From Chryseobacterium sp. (GTDB lineage Bacteria; Bacteroidota; Bacteroidia; Flavobacteriales; Weeksellaceae), in contig NZ_JALAHD010000218.1 in assembly GCF_022712095.1 (NCBI RefSeq), positions 1 to 32,162 on the forward strand: DNA of 32,162 bases, read 5' to 3'. A program made the translations under genes and the position numbers. Below are positions 1-9,555 of the stretch, piece by piece; the first letter of the stretch is position 1, and every line of letters begins with the position of its first letter. The notes under the pieces are model-generated. The model did not search any database. It had not been told where the DNA came from and saw only the letters and a list, made by a program, of their open reading frames with translations.

Positions 1-55
1 CTTTAATATTTATATGATCTCTTATCTCGGATTAAATAGATAATCCGGGATTTTT
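1..55 (+). repeat. Direct repeat copy 1 (terminator-bearing)
   Basis: This 55-bp block recurs at 867-921 with one substitution (G at 48, A at 914). It contains a hairpin followed by a T run. Copy 2 sits directly after the stop codon of the DUF6705-like gene, so copy 1 probably marks the 3' end of a related gene lying left of the window. That last point is inference. Confidence 0.9.
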
Positions 56-57
56 TT
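24..57 (+). terminator. Intrinsic terminator in repeat copy 1
   Basis: The stem is ATCTCGGATT (24-33) against AATCCGGGAT (42-51), with one U-G wobble, followed by a run of seven T. It would end a transcript entering from left of the window. Confidence 0.75.
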
Positions 58-166
58 AGTGACAGCCATTAAAAAAATAAAAAGCAGAAATCGACCAAAA
101 AAGAGTAAAGTAAAAGAATGTTGGTACAAAATAAAAAACAAAACTATAAGTATATTTTCAAAATAA

Positions 167-274
167 GTCTTTCCAAGCAATCAGATCAATTTACAGAGAA
201 TAGATCAGAACGGAAATATAACCAATGTAACGGCAGATGCTAACGGTAACCCGCAGGATACACAATGCTCTTAA
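167..274 (+). pseudogene. Orphan C-terminal coding tail, family unknown
   Basis: One frame is open from just after a TAA at 164-166 to a TAA at 272-274. It has no usable start and ends in a protein-like stretch, NGNITNVTADANGNPQDTQ then CS and stop. It stops 18 bp before the DUF6705-like gene. It reads like the end of a larger protein left behind by a deletion or recombination. I do not recognise the family, and chance openness of a 35-codon frame is possible. Confidence 0.35.
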
Positions 275-292
275 TATTTTGAAATAACAATT

Positions 293-865
293 ATGAAAAC
301 AATATTCGCATTATTTGCTTTAACAATGAGTTTAATCACATGTAAAGCACAACAGGTTTACCCTTTAAATGCAGATTTTGATAAGGTTCCTGAGTATTCT
401 TATTTAAAAGACCTTAATAATGAGCTTTCGCCTTATTTGGGGACTTACAAAGCCACTTATAACGGTAATGAAATTACTTTAGTTATTACCAAAGAAGATA
501 AGAAACTGATAGAGTTAATCTCTAAGAAATATTATCAGGATGCCCTTATAGTGAAATACACCGTAAAGAATATGGCAACAGGAACTCTATTGGATGACAA
601 TCTAAATCCGACAGGTCCTGATAAAAAGGAAATTATTAGTATGGGGACAAATGCACTGGATAGCAATAGCCTTTCGTTAGGATATGACGGTACTACATGT
701 GGCATAGGCTGGGGTAAAATAATATTAAAGAAAATCAATAATACTCAATTTACTTGGGATTACCGTCCCAATTCAAGTATTTTTAGTGGAAATGACTGCC
801 CTGATAGCAAAAATATCAAAGTCTATCTTCTTGATACAGAAAACTTAATTTTTACAAAACAATAA
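293..865 (+). CDS. DUF6705-like secreted protein
   Basis: A 190-residue exported protein of unknown function. Residues 1-20 form a signal sequence with a hydrophobic core and a Cys in LITCKAQ. The Cys could be a weak lipobox, or cleavage could follow the AQ as in many Chryseobacterium exported proteins. The mature part opens with YLKDLNNELSPYLGTYKA (residues 37-54) and ends in LDTENLIFTKQ. This pattern, a conserved YLKD-NNEL-P-GT-KA opening and an E-L-FTKQ end, matches the small DUF6705 proteins of Chryseobacterium as I remember them. Those often occur as tandem paralogues, which fits the duplicated terminator on both sides of this gene. The ATG at 293 begins the signal peptide directly. The function is not known, and the family name comes from pattern memory, not a search. 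Confidence 0.75.
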   Translation: MKTIFALFALTMSLITCKAQQVYPLNADFDKVPEYSYLKDLNNELSPYLGTYKATYNGNEITLVITKEDKKLIELISKKYYQDALIVKYTVKNMATGTLLDDNLNPTGPDKKEIISMGTNALDSNSLSLGYDGTTCGIGWGKIILKKINNTQFTWDYRPNSSIFSGNDCPDSKNIKVYLLDTENLIFTKQ

Positions 866-866
866 A

Positions 867-921
867 CTTTAATATTTATATGATCTCTTATCTCGGATTA
901 AATAGATAATCCGAGATTTTT
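867..921 (+). repeat. Direct repeat copy 2 (terminator-bearing)
   Basis: Begins one base after the TAA of the 293-865 gene and matches 1-55 at 54 of 55 positions. The single difference keeps the hairpin: U-G in copy 1 becomes U-A here. Confidence 0.9.
890..921 (+). terminator. Intrinsic terminator of the DUF6705-like gene
   Basis: Perfect 10-bp stem ATCTCGGATT / AATCCGAGAT around an 8-base loop, followed by TTTTT. Confidence 0.8.
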
Positions 922-1350
922 ATTTAATAAACAAGCCTAAAAAAATAAAAGACTTAGTTTTATTTTACCTTTTTTAGCACTAAATTTTACTGTTTTTGAC
1001 ATATATATTGACACTTTGTGATTTTTAAGTTTTTAATACATAATTGAATATGAACTGAAAAATAAGAATCCATAGGGTGCTTGTTTTTTATAAGGTCATG
1101 TTTTAGACGCAAGATTTAAAGATAAGAGCGTATAGTTTAAGATGAAAAAGGAATTCATCAATTTTATAAATTGATTTTATTAAGCCACTTTCATTAGCAA
1201 CTATGTCGCTTTTCTTTACTCCTTAAAATTTTATATTCATAAAAATAAATCTTTGCGTTAAAAAATAATAGCTTCTACGATTCTTCGGAATGACATGAGC
1301 AAAATAATCTTTTCTTACTATTATAATGAGAAGTTTTTTAAGAATATTTA
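922..1350. other. Gene-free stretch with dispersed-repeat-like sequence
   Basis: No credible ORF was found on either strand. The segment around 1180-1300 carries phrases such as TTTACTCCTTAAAATTTTAT, AAATCTTTGCGTTAAAAAAT and GATTCTTCGGAATGACA. I associate these with degenerate repeats scattered between genes in Chryseobacterium and its relatives. This is recalled, not searched. Confidence 0.4.
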
Positions 1351-2427
1351 TTACGTCATCATACAGTCTCCGTCTCCATCCTGATAATCAGGTTTGAAAT
1401 TTTGAGGAAGATGTTCTGAAAGCTGGTGATGGAAAATGTATCTTCTTTCCAAATTGCGTTCATGTATTTTTGGAAAGATTTTAGATGCCGTTATTTTCTC
1501 ATTGAGTTCAGTTTGGTAGCTGGACAGAGTAATTATTTTATGCTGTACAATGAAATAACTTAACAGGTTAATAAATGGTTCGAGATCTGACTTTGCAAAA
1601 AGGTAAGGAATTTTCAGATGTCCGTCCCTTACCAGTAATAGGGCGCAGGAGCTTAGCCTATTTTTTTCATCATAGATTTTGATCCAGAAATAGGTAAAGG
1701 CTTCGGAAAAGCTTGAAAACAGATAATTACTGTCTTTTTTACCTTCCAGTATCCATGGATTTTCTATGGCCCAGTTGATTTCTTTCTTTGTACGATAAGT
1801 ACGGAATTGGGATATAAAATCAATACTGTTTGAATCTACTTTATCCAGAATCTCAAATTTAAATGAGGGTTTGGATATAAAGCAGTTCTTAACTTCAAGA
1901 GCTGAATTGAGGAGAGAATCCGTAATCCTGAGAACGGGTTTTAAAGGTTCTGTTTTAGGTTTCTTAGTGGGAAGGATCTGAGTGAAGTCCGTCCTGAAAT
2001 AATATCTTTTCCCTATTTTAGGCTCCAGATATCGGAAAACTCCTGTTTTATTATACAAACCTTCTGCTTCAGGAGTGAACTCTGTAACGGCAATTTGTCC
2101 TTTATACACTTCAAATACTTTATGTAAAAGGGTCTGGGCAATTCTTTTTCCTCTAAACTGATCGCTGATAAATAGAGTGCTTAACCATGCATACCGGAAA
2201 ATGGTTCCGTCAATATCAAAATAATCAGGCATACAACCAATATATCCGGCTAACTGATCATCATCAAAAGCAAGAACAAGTAAGATTTGATCGCTATCCG
2301 CTTTTGGATTTTGAATATGTGATACCGCTCTGTGCTCAGTAATAGGCAGAAAATCATACTGTCGGAAATCTCCGGATGAAATAAACTCCTGAAGTTCCTG
2401 TTTATTATATGTTTTAAGATGAATCAT
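1351..2427 (-). CDS. GNAT family N-acetyltransferase, two-part protein
   Basis: A 358-residue cytoplasmic protein. Residues 1-150 form a GNAT fold. The acetyl-CoA pyrophosphate-binding motif A is visible as QFRGKRIAQTLL at 90-101, preceded by the beta strand WLSTLFI. After a basic, proline-rich linker (about 150-165) comes a second region of about 190 residues that I cannot assign; it may be a second, degenerate GNAT-like fold. The start codon overlaps the stop of the upstream deacetylase by four bases (2424-2427, ATGA), so the two are almost certainly co-translated. Pairing with a NodB deacetylase suggests N-acyl modification of an amino sugar in a surface polysaccharide, but the substrate is inferred only. 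No clear terminator follows. Confidence 0.8.
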   Translation of the reverse strand: MIHLKTYNKQELQEFISSGDFRQYDFLPITEHRAVSHIQNPKADSDQILLVLAFDDDQLAGYIGCMPDYFDIDGTIFRYAWLSTLFISDQFRGKRIAQTLLHKVFEVYKGQIAVTEFTPEAEGLYNKTGVFRYLEPKIGKRYYFRTDFTQILPTKKPKTEPLKPVLRITDSLLNSALEVKNCFISKPSFKFEILDKVDSNSIDFISQFRTYRTKKEINWAIENPWILEGKKDSNYLFSSFSEAFTYFWIKIYDEKNRLSSCALLLVRDGHLKIPYLFAKSDLEPFINLLSYFIVQHKIITLSSYQTELNEKITASKIFPKIHERNLERRYIFHHQLSEHLPQNFKPDYQDGDGDCMMT

Positions 2428-3425
2428 TTTCTTATGATTACGTTTTTATGGATCAGTTTTTTAAGTTTGAAATAAGCTATTTCTTTTTTAATAATCTTTT
2501 CAGCCTCTTCACCTGTTTCCATAGGAATGCGTTGGAAATTATTCTTTACACTGTCCCTTTTTATCCCTGCACTTCCAAAGCTGTAGCTGATTTCTGGATT
2601 TTTAAATAGTTCATGAAAAAATACCTGAGTTACTCCAAAATCGGTAAAGGGAAAAGCAAAAGCTTCTGATAAAAAATGATGCTTTTTTACATATTCATAG
2701 CTTTTAAAAGTAGTTTCCAATTGCTCGTTTAATGAAAGCTTATGGTATAAGGGATGATCCCAGCTGTGAGAAGATATTCCGAAACCTTTTGCTTTCAAAT
2801 GGTTGAGCTGATTTAACGTCATATAAGGTGTATGTTCGGATAGGTAACTGCCAAAGTCCAGTCCGATAATTTCTGCTATAGAGTGTAATACCTTTTTCTG
2901 AGCATAGGGTAGTTGCAGAATTTTTTGTTCAATCGTTTCAATGGATGAATTACTGATCCCTAATACGGACTCCAAGACAGGTTTATTGTTTTGAATTTGT
3001 TTTGTATGATTAAGAATCAGGCTGGCTTTACAGCGGAACATCAGCTCCTGATTGTCTATAAAAGCCGGATTGATAAAGTTAATTGCATAAATTCCTTTTC
3101 TTTCTAAAACAGGAACTACAATATCATGGAATTCTCTGAAACCATCATCAAAGGTCAGTAAAGCAATCTTTTTCTTGGTTCTTAAATTTCCATTAATATA
3201 ATCTTTAAAGTTATCCCAGTCCACAAACTGAAAATGTTGAGACATCACATCAAGGTCTTTTTCAAACTGCTTAGTATTTTTATAATCAATTATTTTATTG
3301 ATATGAGGCAGGTGATCATCAGAAACACAATGATATACAGGAAGACAATAATCTAACGGGAAAGATTTTCCAAGAGCATCTTTCTCGAAACCGGCCAGTA
3401 TATTCAGAAGTGTATTTTTGATCAT
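2424..3425 (-). CDS. NodB-type polysaccharide deacetylase family protein
   Basis: A 333-residue protein with a NodB homology domain. Motif 1 is TFDDGF at 91-96, with D93 as expected catalytic base and D94 as metal ligand. Motif 2 is SHSWDHP at 219-225, supplying H220 and H224. A motif-3-like AFAFPFTDFG lies at 256-265. Family members remove N- or O-acetyl groups from sugars in peptidoglycan or exopolysaccharide with a divalent metal. There is no signal peptide, so action may be cytoplasmic, on a lipid-linked or nucleotide-linked sugar. An insertion of about 80 residues (130-210) separates the motifs. It is the first gene of a two-gene operon; its stop overlaps the GNAT start. The exact substrate cannot be told. 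Confidence 0.85.
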   Translation of the reverse strand: MIKNTLLNILAGFEKDALGKSFPLDYCLPVYHCVSDDHLPHINKIIDYKNTKQFEKDLDVMSQHFQFVDWDNFKDYINGNLRTKKKIALLTFDDGFREFHDIVVPVLERKGIYAINFINPAFIDNQELMFRCKASLILNHTKQIQNNKPVLESVLGISNSSIETIEQKILQLPYAQKKVLHSIAEIIGLDFGSYLSEHTPYMTLNQLNHLKAKGFGISSHSWDHPLYHKLSLNEQLETTFKSYEYVKKHHFLSEAFAFPFTDFGVTQVFFHELFKNPEISYSFGSAGIKRDSVKNNFQRIPMETGEEAEKIIKKEIAYFKLKKLIHKNVIIRK

Positions 3426-3561
3426 GTTATCCTTTTCAGTTCTGCTTTCAGCAGTTATTTAGATATCATTCAGAGCTAAACTGTGATGCAGTATTTCTCA
3501 ATTTACAACTCTCTGAAATGACAATTTTTCCATTAATTATACCTAAGTACAGAAATCTATA

Positions 3562-3612
3562 GCAAAAAAAAGAATCTATTTAAATTGAATTAACAAATTT
3601 AAATAGATTCTT
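3562..3612 (-). terminator. Terminator of the S46 peptidase gene
   Basis: Perfect 17-bp inverted repeat, 3570-3586 with 3596-3612, around a 9-base loop. On the minus strand it is followed by an eight-T run. It begins 18 bp after the peptidase stop codon. Confidence 0.9.
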
Positions 3613-3630
3613 AATATATCAATAAGAAAA

Positions 3631-5769
3631 TTATTTTACAATTTTCATTTCATCAATAAGCCATTTGGAGTCGGCATATTTATCAATGATGAAAAGAATA
3701 TATTTCGTATCCACCATAATGTTTCGGCTGAAACGTGGATCATAGTTAATGTCACTCATTGTTCCTTCCCACTGTCTGTCGAAGTTAAGACCTACCAGGT
3801 TTCCATAAGCGTCCAAAGCAGGACTTCCGGAATTTCCTCCCGTTGTATGGTTGGTTGCTGTAAACCCTACAGGTACGTCACCTGATTTATCTTTATAAAC
3901 TCCATAATCTTTTTTGTTATATAGATCGATCAGCTTTTTAGGAACATCGAACTCATAATCTCCGGGAACATATTTTTCAATAACTCCCGCTAAGTGAGTC
4001 TGATAGCTGTAAGAAACGGCATCTCGGGGACTTGACCCTTTTACCTGTCCATAGGTCACACGAAGAGTAGAATTCGCATCCGGGAAGAATTTTCTGTTTT
4101 TATCCGTAGACATTTGCTGAGCCATATATTTCTTCTGTAAAGCATCAATCTTTTCCTGAAGAGACGTGAATTGAGGATCAGCTGTTTTCATATAGGTGTC
4201 TCTCATAGAAACATACAGTTGATAAACAGAATCTTTTTTCAATGCTTTGATGAGCTTGTCCTGATTGGAGAATGCTTTTTCGATATCAGAACTTAAAGAA
4301 GCTCCGTTCACAGCAGATCTTCCGGTAATAATTGAATTTTTAGACATATCCTCTATAGTAGATATGTTCTGGGCTTCATTTTTATATTTTTCAAATCCTG
4401 AAGGTAAAAACTGTGGTGCTGTTTTATTGGCATATAAAGCCAGTAATTTAGCGGTTACCTTGGCATCTAATTCAGGGCTGTAATTTTTATAGAAAGAAGT
4501 AAGTCTGTTTTTGAAGCTGGTAAGGCCTTTTTCATCCATTCTTCCTGCTTCTACAGCAGAAATATAGTTGTAATATAGATTAGCCAGAGTTAAAGTTTCA
4601 GCATTTCTGATTACTTCTGAATAATAAGCATTATTTAAAGCATAAGGAGCCTGATCATTGTAAAGCTTATTCAGCTGATCTATGGTAGATTTGATTTCAT
4701 GATTTTTGGAAACCAGAGATCCTTCATACATTACTTTTTTCTCAACCGCATTAGATTTTTTTAATCCCTCAACTTCCCCGATCCATTTTTTCCAGTAGTT
4801 GGCTACAGAAGCATATTTTGAGGCATATTTAATACGGGTGGCATCATCAGCACGCATTTTCTCATCTAACGTTTTCAATGCTACTTCACGAACTGCAATT
4901 CTTGCCGGATCGATTTCTTTCATAATTTTTTCTACAGCGATAGCCGGAAGATATTCCGTAGTTCTACCCGGAAATCCGAATACAAAGGTAAAGTCATTTT
5001 CATTTTTGTCTTTGATGGAAACCGGAAGGTAATGTTTAGGTACGTAAGGCACATTGTCTTTAGAATATTCTGCAGGCTTATTATTCTTGTCTGCATATAT
5101 TCTGAACATGGAGAAATCTCCCGTATGTCTCGGCCAAACCCAGTTATCCGTATCACTACCAAACTTTCCGATACTTTGAGGCGGAGCACCCACCAAACGG
5201 ATGTCTTTATAAGTTTCAATCGTAAAAGCATAGTATTTATTTCCATAATACATAGGCTTTACAGAAATCGCCTGATAAGATTCTATTTTCTGGGAGTTTT
5301 TGTAAACCTCGATATTATTATCTATTTTTTTTGAAAGAGCAGGCTCTTCAAGATTATCCGTACCTTCTAAAATCTGATTCGTAACTTCCTTAATATCTAC
5401 AATGAAATCTACTGTTACGCCTGGGTTAGGGAGTTCCTGACCCATATTTTTAGCCCAGAATCCGTTGGATAAAAGGTCGTTTTCCACAGTGGAGTGAGCC
5501 TGGATATTTCCATATCCGCAATGGTGGTTGGTTAATAATAACCCTTTAGGAGAGATAACTTCAGCGGTACATCCTCCGTTAAATTGTACTACAGCATCTT
5601 TAATACTTGCTTTTTGAGGATTAAAAATATCCTTTGCAGAGATTTTCATTCCTAAATCTTTCATTTCCTTTTCATTCAATTCTGTAGGAATCCACATTCC
5701 CCCATATTGTTGTGCAAAAGCCATGGTTGCTGGCAAAAGAAATACAGATAAAAGTATCTTTTTCGTCAT
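3631..5769 (-). CDS. dpp11: S46 family dipeptidyl-peptidase, DPP11-like (Asp/Glu specific)
   Basis: A periplasmic serine peptidase that releases dipeptides from peptide N-termini, 712 residues from the ATG at 5769. A TTG two codons upstream is in frame but the ATG begins a normal signal peptide that ends AFAQ. The catalytic triad is visible: H83 in TNHHCGY, D218 in WPRHTGDFS and S647 in GGNSGSP. The N-terminal QYGGMWIP is typical of the family. Residue 665, eighteen positions after the catalytic Ser, is Arg in LNFDRQWEG. In S46 enzymes this position is Arg in DPP11, which prefers acidic P1 residues, and Gly in DPP7, which prefers hydrophobic ones. The role is amino-acid nutrition from extracellular protein. 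It is monocistronic and ends in a strong hairpin. Confidence 0.92.
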   Translation of the reverse strand: MTKKILLSVFLLPATMAFAQQYGGMWIPTELNEKEMKDLGMKISAKDIFNPQKASIKDAVVQFNGGCTAEVISPKGLLLTNHHCGYGNIQAHSTVENDLLSNGFWAKNMGQELPNPGVTVDFIVDIKEVTNQILEGTDNLEEPALSKKIDNNIEVYKNSQKIESYQAISVKPMYYGNKYYAFTIETYKDIRLVGAPPQSIGKFGSDTDNWVWPRHTGDFSMFRIYADKNNKPAEYSKDNVPYVPKHYLPVSIKDKNENDFTFVFGFPGRTTEYLPAIAVEKIMKEIDPARIAVREVALKTLDEKMRADDATRIKYASKYASVANYWKKWIGEVEGLKKSNAVEKKVMYEGSLVSKNHEIKSTIDQLNKLYNDQAPYALNNAYYSEVIRNAETLTLANLYYNYISAVEAGRMDEKGLTSFKNRLTSFYKNYSPELDAKVTAKLLALYANKTAPQFLPSGFEKYKNEAQNISTIEDMSKNSIITGRSAVNGASLSSDIEKAFSNQDKLIKALKKDSVYQLYVSMRDTYMKTADPQFTSLQEKIDALQKKYMAQQMSTDKNRKFFPDANSTLRVTYGQVKGSSPRDAVSYSYQTHLAGVIEKYVPGDYEFDVPKKLIDLYNKKDYGVYKDKSGDVPVGFTATNHTTGGNSGSPALDAYGNLVGLNFDRQWEGTMSDINYDPRFSRNIMVDTKYILFIIDKYADSKWLIDEMKIVK

Positions 5770-5934
5770 AATCAAAAATTTTGCCCCAAGTTACAAAGAA
5801 TAATAGGATTGTGGGTTATGATATTTAATAGAAAATTCATTTAAATGATTAATGTGATATTCATAGTTGGGTTTCTTTTAATATTTTGTATTTTAGACAT
5901 TGTAATTAACCTATTTAACTTAAAAATCATATTT

Positions 5935-6420
5935 ATGAAAAACAAAACATTATTTGTAGGAGCTTTGACTGTTATTTTTTTAACATCTTGCTCTAAAAAA
6001 GAGACGATTCCCTCAGAACCGATGATTAATAATGCAGATTCTACGGCTGTTCAGGTTCCTGCAGATTCGTTGACAACTGCTACGCCTGCCGATATGGCTC
6101 ATACTTCACAAAACTCTTTAGACTGGAACGGAACTTATGAGGCAACGGTTCCCTGTGCAGACTGTCCGGGAATTAAGACTTCTCTAACTTTAAACAAAGA
6201 CAATACTTTTAGCCTTACAGAAGAATATATCGACAGAAAAACGAAAGATACGGACAATGGAACTTTTGAGTGGGATTCTACGGGAAATATAATTACCCTT
6301 AACGGTAAAACTTCAAAATATAAATATAAAGTAGGAGAGAATAAACTTATTCAATTAGATCTGGAAGGTAAAGATATTGAAGGCCCTAATAAAGACCTCT
6401 ATGTATTCAAGAAAAAATAG
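5935..6420 (+). CDS. NlpE-like copper-resistance lipoprotein
   Basis: A 161-residue lipoprotein. The frame is open from 5845, but the ATG at 5935 begins a lipoprotein signal: MKNK, a hydrophobic core and the lipobox LTSC with C19. A Ser/Thr/Ala/Pro-rich linker (20-60) leads to an NlpE N-terminal-type beta barrel starting at WNGTYEATVPCADCPGI (64-80). It has the CxxC pair C74/C77, and the repeated turns FSLTEEYIDR and NGTFEWDSTGNIITL follow. In E. coli, NlpE senses lipoprotein and surface stress and affects copper tolerance; in Bacteroidota this role is only inferred. It is flanked by divergent dpp11 and a convergent mgtC-like gene, and looks monocistronic with its own terminator. Confidence 0.8.
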   Translation: MKNKTLFVGALTVIFLTSCSKKETIPSEPMINNADSTAVQVPADSLTTATPADMAHTSQNSLDWNGTYEATVPCADCPGIKTSLTLNKDNTFSLTEEYIDRKTKDTDNGTFEWDSTGNIITLNGKTSKYKYKVGENKLIQLDLEGKDIEGPNKDLYVFKKK

Positions 6421-6456
6421 GATTGTGTTTTAAGATGCAATTATATTATCATCAAA

Positions 6457-6496
6457 AGGTTTCTCATTTCAAACAGGAATGAGAAATCTTGTTTTT
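6457..6496 (+). terminator. Terminator of the NlpE-like gene
   Basis: Stem AGGTTTCTCATT (6457-6468) with AATGAGAAATCT (6478-6489), one G-U pair, loop of nine bases, then TTGTTTTT. Confidence 0.75.
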
Positions 6497-6524
6497 AATT
6501 ATAAACATAATAGATATTTATTTG

Positions 6525-6550
6525 AAAAAAGGAATTACGCCTCCTTTTTT
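6525..6550 (-). terminator. Terminator of the MgtC-like gene
   Basis: AAAAAAGGA (6525-6533) pairs with TCCTTTTTT (6542-6550). The minus-strand right arm supplies the T run, and the hairpin lies 22 bp after the stop codon. The structure is nearly symmetrical and could also act on plus-strand transcripts. Confidence 0.65.
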
Positions 6551-6571
6551 GATGAGATTTAAGAAGCTGAT

Positions 6572-7216
6572 TTAAAACTGATAAGCCAAGATTTTATCAT
6601 CTTTCATTAAAAACTTAATCAAAGCTTCATGATTATTATTTTTTCCTGTAAGCCTCCAGGTGGTAGCTAAATTTCCAGGTGCGTACTGTTGCCTTACCAT
6701 TAAGAATTTTAAATGATAATTCTCAAAGATTTCTTTACACCGTTCAATATCTTCAGCATTGGAGGTGGTAATCCTGTAATCCCTTATTTTATGATATCCG
6801 TCTATAAAACTTTGTAAATAAGATAAAAAACTGAGTATAATTATAACTAAAACAGTTCCCAGCAGCGATAAATACACATACCCTGACCCAACAGCCATTC
6901 CAATGGAAGCTGTAGCCCAAATGGTAGTAGCGGTGGTAATCCCATCAATTTTATTATCCCCTTTGAAGATGACACCTGCCCCGAGAAAACCTATACCGGT
7001 AATGATATTGGCAGCTAAACGATCCGGGTTGGCAACTCCTATTTTAACAGATAGGATAGTAAATAGGCAGGATCCAAAACACACTAAAATAAAAGTGCGT
7101 AATCCCGCTGATTTATTCCGATATTCTCTTTCAGCTCCTATGAGTAAGCCAAGGAGTACAGAAATGAAAATCAGTAATAACTCATTTTGAATGGAATGAT
7201 CCTGTAAAAATTCCAT
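6572..7216 (-). CDS. MgtC/SapB family inner-membrane protein
   Basis: A 214-residue membrane protein with about five hydrophobic segments in residues 13-140 and a soluble ACT-like C-terminal tail (about 150-214). Family signatures visible are GAERE at 27-31, RLAANIITGIGFLGAGVIFK at 67-86 and GITTATTIW at 92-100. MgtC relatives are linked to growth at low magnesium, to ATP-synthase modulation and to intracellular survival; none of these can be shown here. It lies 88 bp downstream of ligA on the same strand with no convincing terminator between them, so read-through from ligA is possible. The start is the ATG at 7216, which places the first helix correctly. Confidence 0.88.
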   Translation of the reverse strand: MEFLQDHSIQNELLLIFISVLLGLLIGAEREYRNKSAGLRTFILVCFGSCLFTILSVKIGVANPDRLAANIITGIGFLGAGVIFKGDNKIDGITTATTIWATASIGMAVGSGYVYLSLLGTVLVIIILSFLSYLQSFIDGYHKIRDYRITTSNAEDIERCKEIFENYHLKFLMVRQQYAPGNLATTWRLTGKNNNHEALIKFLMKDDKILAYQF

Positions 7217-7304
7217 GGATATAGTTTTAATTAAAAATAAAATTACGATAAAATTTTTACAGGATCAAAATTTAAATTTTGAAAACCTTTCGGTTAACTT
7301 TTCT

Positions 7305-9320
<2,016 letters not shown>

Positions 9321-9329
9321 TTATTTTGA

Positions 9330-9337
9330 CAAAAATA
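9330..9337 (-). promoter_or_regulatory. -7 element (TATTTTTG) for ligA
   Basis: Exact match to the Bacteroidota -7 consensus TAnnTTTG on the minus strand, 18 bp before the ligA ATG. No clear -33 TTTG was found at the usual spacing. Confidence 0.5.
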
Positions 9338-9527
9338 ATTAAAGTAAAAGGATTGAAAAAGAAATAAGCTTACTAAATGTTAAGTAAGATTAATATTCTA
9401 TAATGGGATTTAAATATTTGATTATCTGTGTCTTGTGTATTTTTGTTGATGATTATTTAACATATTGTTATTGTTTAATTGAAAAAACGTTAAAGATTTC
9501 TTAAATAGCTAAGCTCTTCAGACCTGA

Positions 9528-9535
9528 TACATTTG
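9528..9535 (+). promoter_or_regulatory. -7 element (TACATTTG) for the Oar-like receptor gene
   Basis: Exact TAnnTTTG match, 20 bp before the ATG at 9556, implying a very short leader. The -33 element is not evident. Confidence 0.5.
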
Positions 9536-9555
9536 CATTTATCTAAAATTAAGGG

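Noticed and set aside
5032..5334. 100-codon plus-strand ORF inside the S46 peptidase gene
   Set aside because: It is a shadow of the well-supported minus-strand gene; its translation is Ile/Arg/Phe-rich with no recognisable motif.
5773..5775. TTG as start of the S46 peptidase
   Set aside because: It adds only two residues before an ATG that begins a normal signal peptide; the ATG at 5769 is the simpler start.
7265..7282. Perfect 18-bp palindrome between ligA and the MgtC-like gene
   Set aside because: It is made only of A/T runs with TCA/TGA ends; this is easy to meet by chance in AT-rich DNA, and no second copy was noticed.
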